Source: an uncultured Gemmatimonadaceae bacterium (GTDB lineage: Bacteria > Gemmatimonadota > Gemmatimonadetes > Gemmatimonadales > Gemmatimonadaceae). From it: a stretch of 8,773 nt of DNA. The DNA lies in contig CATPBN010000268.1 in the NCBI GenBank assembly GCA_955652635.1, positions 1 through 8,773 on the forward strand, read 5' to 3'. How positions within the stretch are numbered: the stretch's first letter is position 1; every line of letters starts with the position of its first letter. Of this stretch, positions 1 to 5,841 are shown piece after piece. The position numbers were made by a program, and so were the translations under genes. The notes beneath the pieces are model-generated. The model did not search any database. It was not told where the DNA came from and worked only from the letters and a program-made list of their open reading frames with translations.

Positions 1-854
1 AGATAGCGCTTTCTCGCCGCGGATTGCAGCCTCACAGCGCACGCGCCGACGTGCGTCGCGCCGGCTTCGGACACCCGCTTCACCAGCGCGTCCAGATCGG
101 AAGGATTGTCTGTGATGCCCGGCAGCACCGGCATGCAGTTTATGCCCGCATCGATTCCCGCCCCTCTTAGTCGTGCCAGGGCGCGCACTCTCGATTCCGG
201 CGTCGGCGATCTCGGCTCGATCCGCCGCGCGAGCTCACGGTCCAGCGTAATGAGTGAGATGTGAACGGAAAGCGCTGAGTGGCGATTGATCCGCGAGAGT
301 ACGTCGATGTCGCGTGTAATGAGCGGGCTCTTCGTGATTACCACCACCCTCAATCCAGGATGTTCGGCGAGCACATCGAGAATTCCACGAGTGACCCGAA
401 ATCTTCTTTCGGCCGGCTGATAAGGATCCGTCGCCGTGCCGATGACGATCGTCTCGCCTTTCAGCAGCTTGAGGTACCGATTGCTCCCGAACCTGAGCGT
501 GCGGCTCAGAACTTCCGGCGCGTTCCCCTTGACGAAAATGTTGCGCTCGAACGCCAGCCAAGGCGGCAGCTTGTTGTAAGCCTCGCCGAGCTCATTGGTC
601 ATCTTGTCGTCGGTCGCCGCACGCTCCATCACGTAGCGGTGGGTGTAGCGCGCGTAGCAGTAAGCGCAACCGAAGGCGCATCCGATATACGGGTTGATCG
701 ACCAGAATCCCATGCCCGTCGTTTCGGGGCCGTTGAGGACGCTCTTGGCGGGGGAGGAATAGTAGCGGATGTCCTTCTGCTCGCCGATCACAGGAAGGTG
801 ACGGGAGGTTCGATCGTACTCCGGGCCAAAAAGTCCGGGATCCCTCGGCTTCAT
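1..854 (-). CDS. SPL/Rv2578c-like radical SAM protein (3' end beyond window)
   Basis: This is the N-terminal 284 residues of a radical SAM enzyme; the gene leaves the window at base 1. It starts MKPRDPGLFG. The iron-sulfur motif lies in NPYIGCAFGCAYCYAR: C59, C63 and C66 form the CxxxCxxC that binds the 4Fe-4S cluster and S-adenosylmethionine. Further family landmarks are FVKGNAPEVL (about 107-116), GTATDPYQPAE (about 139-149), ITKSPLITRDID (about 173-184), SLITLDRELARRIEPR (about 200-215) and MPVLPGITD (about 241-249). This pattern matches the spore-photoproduct-lyase-like group annotated as Rv2578c or PA0069 family. The reaction of this subgroup is not established, so DNA photoproduct repair should not be assumed. 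The ATG at 854 lies 44 nt downstream of the HExxH gene on the same strand. No Shine-Dalgarno sequence is visible before it. The family call is secure; the substrate is unknown. Confidence 0.93.
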   Translation of the reverse strand, partial: MKPRDPGLFGPEYDRTSRHLPVIGEQKDIRYYSSPAKSVLNGPETTGMGFWSINPYIGCAFGCAYCYARYTHRYVMERAATDDKMTNELGEAYNKLPPWLAFERNIFVKGNAPEVLSRTLRFGSNRYLKLLKGETIVIGTATDPYQPAERRFRVTRGILDVLAEHPGLRVVVITKSPLITRDIDVLSRINRHSALSVHISLITLDRELARRIEPRSPTPESRVRALARLRGAGIDAGINCMPVLPGITDNPSDLDALVKRVSEAGATHVGACAVRLQSAARKRY

Positions 855-861
855 AGTACCG

Positions 862-890
862 AATATAACCCGAAGCTGACTCGGCGTCTA
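862..890 (-). promoter_or_regulatory. Candidate promoter for the radical SAM gene (possibly leaderless)
   Basis: Read on the minus strand, TAGACG (890-885) and TATATT (867-862) are separated by 17 nt and resemble -35 and -10 boxes (4/6 and 5/6 matches to the sigma-70 consensus). A transcript would begin almost at the ATG (854). This would fit the lack of a visible Shine-Dalgarno sequence and imply a leaderless mRNA. It is a by-eye match in a short intergenic gap, so it is only a candidate. Confidence 0.25.
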
Positions 891-898
891 GTTTGGGG

Positions 899-1504
899 CT
901 AGAAAGAAAAACCAATCGCAGCCCCGTTTCCCTCCGGTCTTACGAAAAAGTGGGCATAACTGGGATCCCGCGAGATCCGCCAGGCGTGGACCGCCGATAC
1001 CCCGCCGAAGATCAGAGATATCTGCGTCTTGGAGAGGGATGACGTTCGCGCCATGTAGGTGATATCGCTCACCGATGCGTTTCGGCCGAGCGTGATGTAA
1101 AAGAGAGTGGTGCCGATGCCACCCGCCAGAATTCCGCGCTCGAAGGCGCCTCCGCGGGAGTGCGGAATATCCAGGATCGCTTCGTTCAACAGCGCCTGGG
1201 TCGTCAGTCCCGCCGCGGAAAAGAGAAACTGCTTGCGTGGGTGCAGCCGGCTGTCTATTCCGGAGAAGATAGTCGGCCTGCCGTGATCGAGACCGAAGTA
1301 TGGGTGCGCCCCGACCGCATACGCCATCAGAACGTGGGCGGTCTCGTGGGCAACGATGCTACCCGCGAATCCAAACGCGAAGAGGCGCCAGTAATGATCG
1401 GTGCGTGTAGCCGGTGAAGCTGCTTGCGCGCTTAAAAGCCGAGGCAAGCCGAGCGCAACTGTCGAGGCGGTCAGACCGATCAGGATTGCGCGCGAAAGTC
1501 TCAA
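899..1504 (-). CDS. Small secreted/membrane protein with HExxH motif, unrecognised
   Basis: I do not recognise the family. The reading frame is open from an ATG at 1573 (224 aa), but that start overlaps the divergent pterin dehydratase gene by 23 bp. I prefer the TTG at 1504 (201 aa), because from there the protein begins with a classic signal peptide: basic RLSR, a hydrophobic run AILIGLTASTVALGLPRLL, then SAQA before ASPA, a plausible signal peptidase I site. In this numbering a hydrophobic helix around residues 41-65 carries HETAH (H53, E54, H57), an HExxH zinc-metallopeptidase-type motif. Two or three further hydrophobic stretches follow (KQFLFSAAGLTTQALLNEAI, GILAGGIGTTLFYITLG, ISLIFGGVSAVHAW), and the protein ends in GFSF. 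A membrane-embedded protease similar in logic to site-2 proteases is possible, but no second metal-binding motif is obvious, so the enzymatic role is inference. The start is uncertain. Confidence 0.75.
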   Translation of the reverse strand: MRLSRAILIGLTASTVALGLPRLLSAQAASPATRTDHYWRLFAFGFAGSIVAHETAHVLMAYAVGAHPYFGLDHGRPTIFSGIDSRLHPRKQFLFSAAGLTTQALLNEAILDIPHSRGGAFERGILAGGIGTTLFYITLGRNASVSDITYMARTSSLSKTQISLIFGGVSAVHAWRISRDPSYAHFFVRPEGNGAAIGFSF

Positions 1505-1550
1505 ATTTGCTATGTTGTTCGCCAAATAATCTGCTCGGAGCAAGTAACTG

Positions 1551-1844
1551 ATGGCTGAACGTCTATCGGACATCGCGATTCAGCGCGAGCTCGGAAATCT
1601 TCCTGGCTGGAGCCGGCGCGGCGATATGATTACGAAGACTTTTCAGTTCCGGAACTTCCTTACCGGAATAGGCTTCGTTTCGGCGATAGCCAAAGCTGCG
1701 GAAGCTGCCGATCACCACCCCGACATCGATATCCGCTACACGAAGATCGTCTGCACGCTGAGCACGCACTCCGCCGGCGGGATCACGCAAAAGGATCTCG
1801 ACATGGCCAAACAAATTGATCGGGCTCAGGAAAATGTCGGTTGA
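1551..1844 (+). CDS. phhB: Pterin-4a-carbinolamine dehydratase (PCD/DCoH family)
   Basis: This 97-residue cytoplasmic enzyme is the normal size for the family. PCD dehydrates 4a-hydroxytetrahydrobiopterin to quinonoid dihydropterin, which recycles the cofactor of aromatic amino acid hydroxylases. The signature is clear: ADHHPDIDIRYTKIVCTLST followed by H. H55 and H56 with P57, and H73, match the conserved active-site positions; the GGIT and KDLDMA elements after them (D82) are also typical. The Shine-Dalgarno-like CGGAG ends about 10 nt before the ATG. The gene stands alone on this strand and no phenylalanine hydroxylase gene lies nearby. Stand-alone PCDs in bacteria without such hydroxylases have also been linked to molybdopterin metabolism, so the physiological partner is open. 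The symbol follows family usage; genomes also use pcd for the same protein. Confidence 0.95.
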   Translation: MAERLSDIAIQRELGNLPGWSRRGDMITKTFQFRNFLTGIGFVSAIAKAAEAADHHPDIDIRYTKIVCTLSTHSAGGITQKDLDMAKQIDRAQENVG

Positions 1845-1901
1845 CTCCTGAAAACTACCGGCTTCCCGCTGGTGGCGACCCGCCTCACGCTAACCGCGCA
1901 G

Positions 1902-2573
1902 TTAGTTCCGCCGGCTCCCCGTCAGCCTGAGTATAGCCATGAACATGTTGAGCAGATCGAGGTAGATCTGCACGGCCGCGCCCACGTACTCGTCGGGCCC
2001 GTAGAAGTTTCGCAGGCGCCAGGTGTCGAACACCAGCAGTCCGCTGAACAACAGCACGGAGACGGACGCGAGCCATAGGCCGACCGCCGCGCTCTGGAAA
2101 AAGAAGTTCAGGAACATAGTTCCGATCAGTACCCACAGTCCCACGATGAGGAAGCTTCCCCACGCGCTGAAATCGCGGCGACTGACGAACGCGTAGAGAG
2201 TGAGAACGCCGAACGCGCCTATCGTGAGGATTGCCGCCTGCGGAATCACTCCGGGCGTCGTCCTTCCGTAATAGTAGAGAGCCGGCGAAATCATCACGCC
2301 CATTACGAGATTGAAGAGGAAAACCAGGCCTATGTTCATGGGAAACTCGGCCTTCTTCCTCGTCGCGAGCAGGAGCGGCGCGAGCGCGCAGATAAAAGCG
2401 ATAAAGGGATGCCGAGCGACGGAGACCATCAACTGGGGCTGAGACAACCCGAACGATGCGCCCACCATCGTCACCAGAACACTGACGAGGACGAGGGAGT
2501 ACGTGCGGCGAACGAGCGTCGCCCGCTCCTCTCCAGTGCGGACCAGCGTTCCCGTCTGATATGACACACCCAT
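1902..2573 (-). CDS. Bax inhibitor-1/YccA family membrane protein
   Basis: This is a 223-residue inner-membrane protein with a short charged N-terminus and about seven hydrophobic helices (starting near residues 24, 55, 79, 110, 136, 163 and 197). The last carries the family hallmark VQIYLDLLNMFMAILRL. Two acidic residues, D183 in VFDTW and D206 in YLDLLN, sit where the paired aspartates of the pH-sensitive calcium channel BsYetJ are found (spacing 23 here). This family (TMBIM/UPF0005) contains calcium-leak channels and, in E. coli YccA, an FtsH modulator. Which role applies here cannot be told. AGGAG lies 9 nt before the ATG, giving a good start. The gene follows the HAD phosphatase after 39 nt on the same strand and is probably cotranscribed with it. 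Confidence 0.94.
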   Translation of the reverse strand: MGVSYQTGTLVRTGEERATLVRRTYSLVLVSVLVTMVGASFGLSQPQLMVSVARHPFIAFICALAPLLLATRKKAEFPMNIGLVFLFNLVMGVMISPALYYYGRTTPGVIPQAAILTIGAFGVLTLYAFVSRRDFSAWGSFLIVGLWVLIGTMFLNFFFQSAAVGLWLASVSVLLFSGLLVFDTWRLRNFYGPDEYVGAAVQIYLDLLNMFMAILRLTGSRRN

Positions 2574-2582
2574 TTTGACTAA

Positions 2583-2592
2583 CTCCTAGGAG
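2583..2592 (-). promoter_or_regulatory. Ribosome binding site of the Bax inhibitor-1 gene within a 10-bp palindrome
   Basis: The Shine-Dalgarno AGGAG (read 2587-2583) forms half of the perfect palindrome CTCCTAGGAG. The site is self-complementary and could pair between two mRNA copies. A hairpin with no loop is not possible, so any regulatory meaning is speculative. It supports the choice of ATG at 2573. Confidence 0.5.
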
Positions 2593-2612
2593 GTTCGAAC
2601 GTGCGGAATATA

Positions 2613-3284
2613 TTACCCCGCATTTTTCGTTGCGATTCGGTCGAGTAGGGAAGGGAGCCCCTTGATGTCGTCGAGGAAGTGGGTCGGATGATACCGCTCC
2701 AGTTGGTCGCGCCTGAAAGGCCCCCACAGCGCGGCAATGGTAATTACGCCCGCGTCGTTGCCCGACTGTATGTCGTGCGGTGAATCGCCGACGAAAACTG
2801 CTTCGGCCGGCGTGTACTCCAGCTTTTCGAGCGCCGCCCGCACGGGATACGGATCGGGTTTATGCATGTGCACCGAGTCGTAGCCGATCGCCACTTCGAT
2901 GTAGTCGTCGGCGCCGATGAACTTGAGACCGCGCTCCATCATCATGTTGCCCTTGCTGGTCACTACACCCAGCGGGTGTCCGCGCTGATACAGGAGCGCC
3001 AGCGTGTCGATGACCCCCGCGTACTGGGCCATTAGCCGGTCGTGATTCTCCATCTGGAATGTGCGATAGCGATTGAGCAGCCGCTCTCGATCTTCGTCGG
3101 ATTCAACGTATGGAGTGAGCTGTTTCGGTAGCGGCGTCCCCAAACCCTGGATCCATTCGTCGTCGGTCGGCTTCCTTGGCCGTCCGTGAAAGGTGTGTTT
3201 CATCGAGGCGAGTAGCAGCGCGATCGAATCGATCAGCGTGCCGTCCAGGTCGAAGAGAACGGCGAATGGGCGGGTTTCAGCCAT
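2613..3284 (-). CDS. HAD-superfamily phosphatase (phosphoglycolate phosphatase/PpaX-like)
   Basis: This 223-residue cytoplasmic hydrolase has all four HAD motifs. Motif I is FDLDGTLIDS (nucleophile D12, acid/base D14); motif II is VVTSKG (T109); motif III is K142 in HKPDPYPV; motif IV is VGDSPHDI (D167, D171). An alpha-helical cap sits between motifs I and II (about 20-95), which makes it subfamily IA, like phosphoglycolate phosphatase Gph and pyrophosphatase PpaX. Substrates of this subfamily cannot be read from the motifs. The frame stays open upstream to 3584, but that would overlap deoC on the other strand by about 200 bp, and the domain begins just after MAETRPFAV, so ATG 3284 is chosen. 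It has only a weak GGCGG before it. It is divergent from the deoC operon and upstream of the Bax inhibitor-1 gene. A role in phosphosugar or phosphoglycolate clearance is inference. Confidence 0.92.
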   Translation of the reverse strand: MAETRPFAVLFDLDGTLIDSIALLLASMKHTFHGRPRKPTDDEWIQGLGTPLPKQLTPYVESDEDRERLLNRYRTFQMENHDRLMAQYAGVIDTLALLYQRGHPLGVVTSKGNMMMERGLKFIGADDYIEVAIGYDSVHMHKPDPYPVRAALEKLEYTPAEAVFVGDSPHDIQSGNDAGVITIAALWGPFRRDQLERYHPTHFLDDIKGLPSLLDRIATKNAG

Positions 3285-3308
3285 ACCGCCAAAGTAATCA
3301 CTCCCTGC

Positions 3309-3347
3309 GCGTTGTCGGAATGGGTGAGTTACACACTGCCGACACGC
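3309..3347. repeat. Imperfect inverted repeat in the HAD/deoC divergent intergenic region
   Basis: GCGTTGTCGG (3309-3318) is mirrored by CCGACACGC (3339-3347) with one extra T in the left arm; the core TGTCGG/CCGACA is exact. The repeat is centred between the two divergent start codons and just upstream of the candidate deoC -35 box. It could be a regulator binding site or a hairpin in the HAD leader. A chance repeat in GC-rich DNA cannot be excluded. Confidence 0.3.
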
Positions 3348-3355
3348 ATCCGACG

Positions 3356-3384
3356 TTGTTACAGGGGATTCCCGACGCGATATT
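3356..3384 (+). promoter_or_regulatory. Candidate promoter of the deoC operon
   Basis: TTGTTA (3356-3361) and GATATT (3379-3384) are separated by 17 nt and each matches the sigma-70 consensus at 4 of 6 positions. Transcription would begin at or next to the deoC ATG (3388), which has no Shine-Dalgarno sequence upstream. This hints at a leaderless message, or at initiation from one of the downstream ATGs at 3394 or 3412. Weak by-eye evidence. Confidence 0.25.
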
Positions 3385-3387
3385 AGA

Positions 3388-4335
3388 ATGACCATGACAG
3401 CATCCCCCACCATGCGCACGACCTTCAACAAGCTGCTCGACGAGATTGGAACCGTCGACCAGGTTGGCATCGAGGAGCGCGTTGCCAAGTTCCAGACGCG
3501 GAGCATCAAGAAGGGTTCTAAACTGTGGGGACTGAAGACGGCGGTGTCGATGGTCGACCTCACGACGCTGGAAGGCAAGGACACCCCGGGGAAAGTCGCG
3601 TCACTCTGTCAAAAGGCTCGGAGACCGAGCTTCGATCCGGATGTGCCACCGGTTGCGGCTGTTTGCATTTATCCATTTCTGGTAAGACACGCTGCGCGTT
3701 GGCTGGCTGATACGGCGATCAAGGTTGCGTCGGTCGCGACCGCGTTTCCTTCGGGGCAGAGTCCGCTCGCGCTTCGTCTGGAAGAAGTGAAGACCGCCGT
3801 TTCCGACGGAGCCGATGAGATCGACATGGTGATCAACCGTGGACTCTTTCTCGCCGGCGAATTCAAGGCCGTACAGGACGAGATCAGCGCCGTGGTCGAC
3901 GCCTGCGGCGACGCGCAGCTCAAGGTGATTCTGGAAGTGAGCGAGCTCGACACCTACGACAATATCCGCGCTGCGTCTTTTCTGGCGATGCAGGTAATTC
4001 GTCCAGGCGACTTCATCAAGACCAGCACTGGCAAGGCTTCCGGCAGCGCCACCCTCGCCAACACGCAGGTGATGATCGAAGCCATCCGCGATTTCTATCT
4101 GGCGACGGGAATCGCGATCGGGATGAAGCCGGCGGGTGGAATCAGAACTGCCAAGCAGGCGCTTCACTACCTTGTTGCGGTAAAGGAAACGCTGGGCGAC
4201 GCGTGGCTGAACTCGACGCGCTACCGCTTCGGCGCGAGCTCGCTGCTCAACGATCTGCTGAGGCAGATCGAAAAGGAAAAGACTGGCGCGTACCAGGCGC
4301 CGTATTACTTCACCGAGTCGGCGGAGAGCTACTGA
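3388..4335 (+). CDS. deoC: Deoxyribose-phosphate aldolase, long eukaryote-like form
   Basis: DERA is a class I aldolase that reversibly cleaves 2-deoxy-D-ribose-5-phosphate into glyceraldehyde-3-phosphate and acetaldehyde in deoxynucleoside catabolism. Active-site residues are all present: the Schiff-base lysine K211 in DFIKTSTGK, the second lysine K247 in GMKPAGGIRT, and the aspartate D146 in DEIDMVIN. At 315 residues it is longer than E. coli DeoC (259) and near human DERA (318). The N-terminal 50-odd residues leading to MVDLTTLEGKD, and the C-terminal GASSLLNDLLRQIE, also resemble the human protein as I remember it. ATGs at 3388, 3394 and 3412 are possible starts; none has a clear ribosome binding site. 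It is the first gene of a tightly packed operon, and the next gene starts 1 nt after its stop. The neighbouring aldehyde dehydrogenase suggests removal of the acetaldehyde product. Confidence 0.96.
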   Translation: MTMTASPTMRTTFNKLLDEIGTVDQVGIEERVAKFQTRSIKKGSKLWGLKTAVSMVDLTTLEGKDTPGKVASLCQKARRPSFDPDVPPVAAVCIYPFLVRHAARWLADTAIKVASVATAFPSGQSPLALRLEEVKTAVSDGADEIDMVINRGLFLAGEFKAVQDEISAVVDACGDAQLKVILEVSELDTYDNIRAASFLAMQVIRPGDFIKTSTGKASGSATLANTQVMIEAIRDFYLATGIAIGMKPAGGIRTAKQALHYLVAVKETLGDAWLNSTRYRFGASSLLNDLLRQIEKEKTGAYQAPYYFTESAESY

Positions 4336-4336
4336 G

Positions 4337-5839
4337 ATGACGACTCCCAGGACGATCGCCCGACCTTCGGCGGTTGGTGGCTCCATTCCGCAGCTGATAT
4401 TCGGGGATCTGTGGGAGTACGATCCGGCCCCGGAGACCGCGGATCCAAAGCTCAAGCCGAGATACGATCTCTTTATCGGCGGAAAATTCGTCGCGCCAAA
4501 ATCCGACAAGTACTTCGACTCCGTGAATCCAGCGACCGAAGAAGTTCTAGCTGAGATCGCGCTGGCTGGCCCGGCCGATGTAGACGCCGCGTATCACGCG
4601 GCACAGAAAGCGTACATCCCCTGGAGCAAGCTCCCCGGCGCAGAGCGCGGGAAATACCTCTATCGAATCGCACGCCTGATTCAGGACCGCGCTCGCGAGT
4701 TCGCTGTCGCCGAGACGATGGACGGCGGCAAGCCGATCAAGGAATCGCGCGACTTCGACGTGCCGATGACGGCAGCGCACTTCTTCTACCACGCGGGCTG
4801 GGCCGACAAACTCGAGTACGCCATGCCAGGCGTGACGGTCGTTCCGCTCGGCGTCGTCGGTCAGGTGATACCGTGGAATTTCCCGTTGCTAATGCTCGCC
4901 TGGAAGATCGCCCCGGCGCTGGCGATGGGAAACACCGTCGTCCTCAAGCCAGCAGAGACGACGTCGGTCACGGCCCTGAAATTCGCTGAGCTGCTGCTCG
5001 AAGCGGAGCTGCCCCCGGGGGTCGTGAACTTCGTTTGCGGTGCGGGCGAAACTGGCGCCGCACTCGTCGGACATCCCACCGCCGCGAAAATCGCCTTCAC
5101 CGGCTCGACGGAGGTTGGCAAGCTGATCATGCGTCAGCTCGCCGGCACCGACAGGAAGTTGACACTGGAGCTCGGAGGGAAGGCAGCCAACATCGTGTTT
5201 GACGATTCTCCGATCGATCAGGCTGTCGAAGGCGTCGTCAACGGAATCTTCTTCAATCAAGGGCACGTCTGCTGTGCCGGAAGCAGGCTGCTGGTGCAGG
5301 AATCGATAGCGGAGATGTTCGTGTCGAAGCTCAAGAACCGCATCGACGTGCTTCGCGTCGGCAATCCGCTCGACAAGAACACCGACGTCGGCGCGATAAA
5401 CTCGAAGGTGCAGCTCGACCGGATCAGCGAGCTCGTCAATTCGGGCGTGACGGCGGGCGCCGAGATGTACCAGTCGGCAGTTTGTCGTCTGCCGACGAAG
5501 GGCTACTACTTCAAGCCCACGGTCTTTACGGGTGTGACGCAGAGCCACCGCATCGCCCGCGAGGAAATCTTCGGACCGGTGTTGAGCGTTCTCACCTTCC
5601 GCACGCTCGAGGAAGCGGTCGAGAAGGCGAACAATACGATGTACGGACTCTCTGCGGGCGTCTGGACCGACAAGGGCTCACGGATTCTCAAAATGAGCAC
5701 GCTGCTCAAGGCGGGAGTGGTGTGGGCGAATACCTTCAACAAGTTCGATCCGTCGTCGCCGTTCGGCGGCTACAAGGAATCCGGATTCGGACGAGAAGGC
5801 GGACGGCAGGGTCTGATGGATTACGGGAAGGTGGTCTAG
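4337..5839 (+). CDS. Aldehyde dehydrogenase, complete and catalytic (ALDH16-like N-terminal half)
   Basis: This 500-residue NAD(P)-dependent aldehyde dehydrogenase has every catalytic signature: PWNFP with N181, LKPAE with K204 (cofactor binding), FTGSTEVG (254-261), LELGG with general base E278, the nucleophile C312 in NQGHVCCAGSR, and E410 in EEIFGPV. It would oxidise an aldehyde to the acid in the cytoplasm. The substrate cannot be read from sequence, but acetaldehyde from the DERA reaction encoded immediately upstream is the obvious candidate. An N-terminal tail of about 40 residues before the first domain (YDLFIGGKF) is longer than in ALDH2-type enzymes. GGAG lies 10 nt before the ATG, 1 nt after the deoC stop, so translation is probably coupled. 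The following gene encodes a catalytically dead half-length homologue. Together they match the domain order of ALDH16, an inference from size and order. Confidence 0.95.
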   Translation: MTTPRTIARPSAVGGSIPQLIFGDLWEYDPAPETADPKLKPRYDLFIGGKFVAPKSDKYFDSVNPATEEVLAEIALAGPADVDAAYHAAQKAYIPWSKLPGAERGKYLYRIARLIQDRAREFAVAETMDGGKPIKESRDFDVPMTAAHFFYHAGWADKLEYAMPGVTVVPLGVVGQVIPWNFPLLMLAWKIAPALAMGNTVVLKPAETTSVTALKFAELLLEAELPPGVVNFVCGAGETGAALVGHPTAAKIAFTGSTEVGKLIMRQLAGTDRKLTLELGGKAANIVFDDSPIDQAVEGVVNGIFFNQGHVCCAGSRLLVQESIAEMFVSKLKNRIDVLRVGNPLDKNTDVGAINSKVQLDRISELVNSGVTAGAEMYQSAVCRLPTKGYYFKPTVFTGVTQSHRIAREEIFGPVLSVLTFRTLEEAVEKANNTMYGLSAGVWTDKGSRILKMSTLLKAGVVWANTFNKFDPSSPFGGYKESGFGREGGRQGLMDYGKVV

Positions 5840-5841
5840 CG

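Noticed and set aside
279..902. A 207-codon plus-strand frame opposite the radical SAM gene
   Set aside because: It is antisense to a clear radical SAM protein, has arginine-rich low-complexity translation typical of shadow frames in GC-rich DNA, and shows no domain.
1857..1873. ACCGGC/GCTGGT hairpin between the convergent pterin dehydratase and Bax inhibitor-1 genes as a terminator
   Set aside because: The stem is 6 bp with a G-U pair on the plus strand (A-C mismatch on minus), and only four Ts follow on the minus side; too weak to call.
1890..1905. CTAAC/GTTAG inverted repeat at the stop codon of the Bax inhibitor-1 gene
   Set aside because: Five-bp AT-containing stem with no T-tract on either strand; likely chance.
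2613..3584. A 323-residue version of the HAD phosphatase starting at 3584
   Set aside because: The extra 100 residues lie antisense to deoC, show no domain, and the HAD fold begins right after the ATG at 3284.
3601..4509. A 302-codon minus-strand frame antisense to deoC
   Set aside because: DeoC on the plus strand has all active-site residues; the antisense translation has no recognisable motif.
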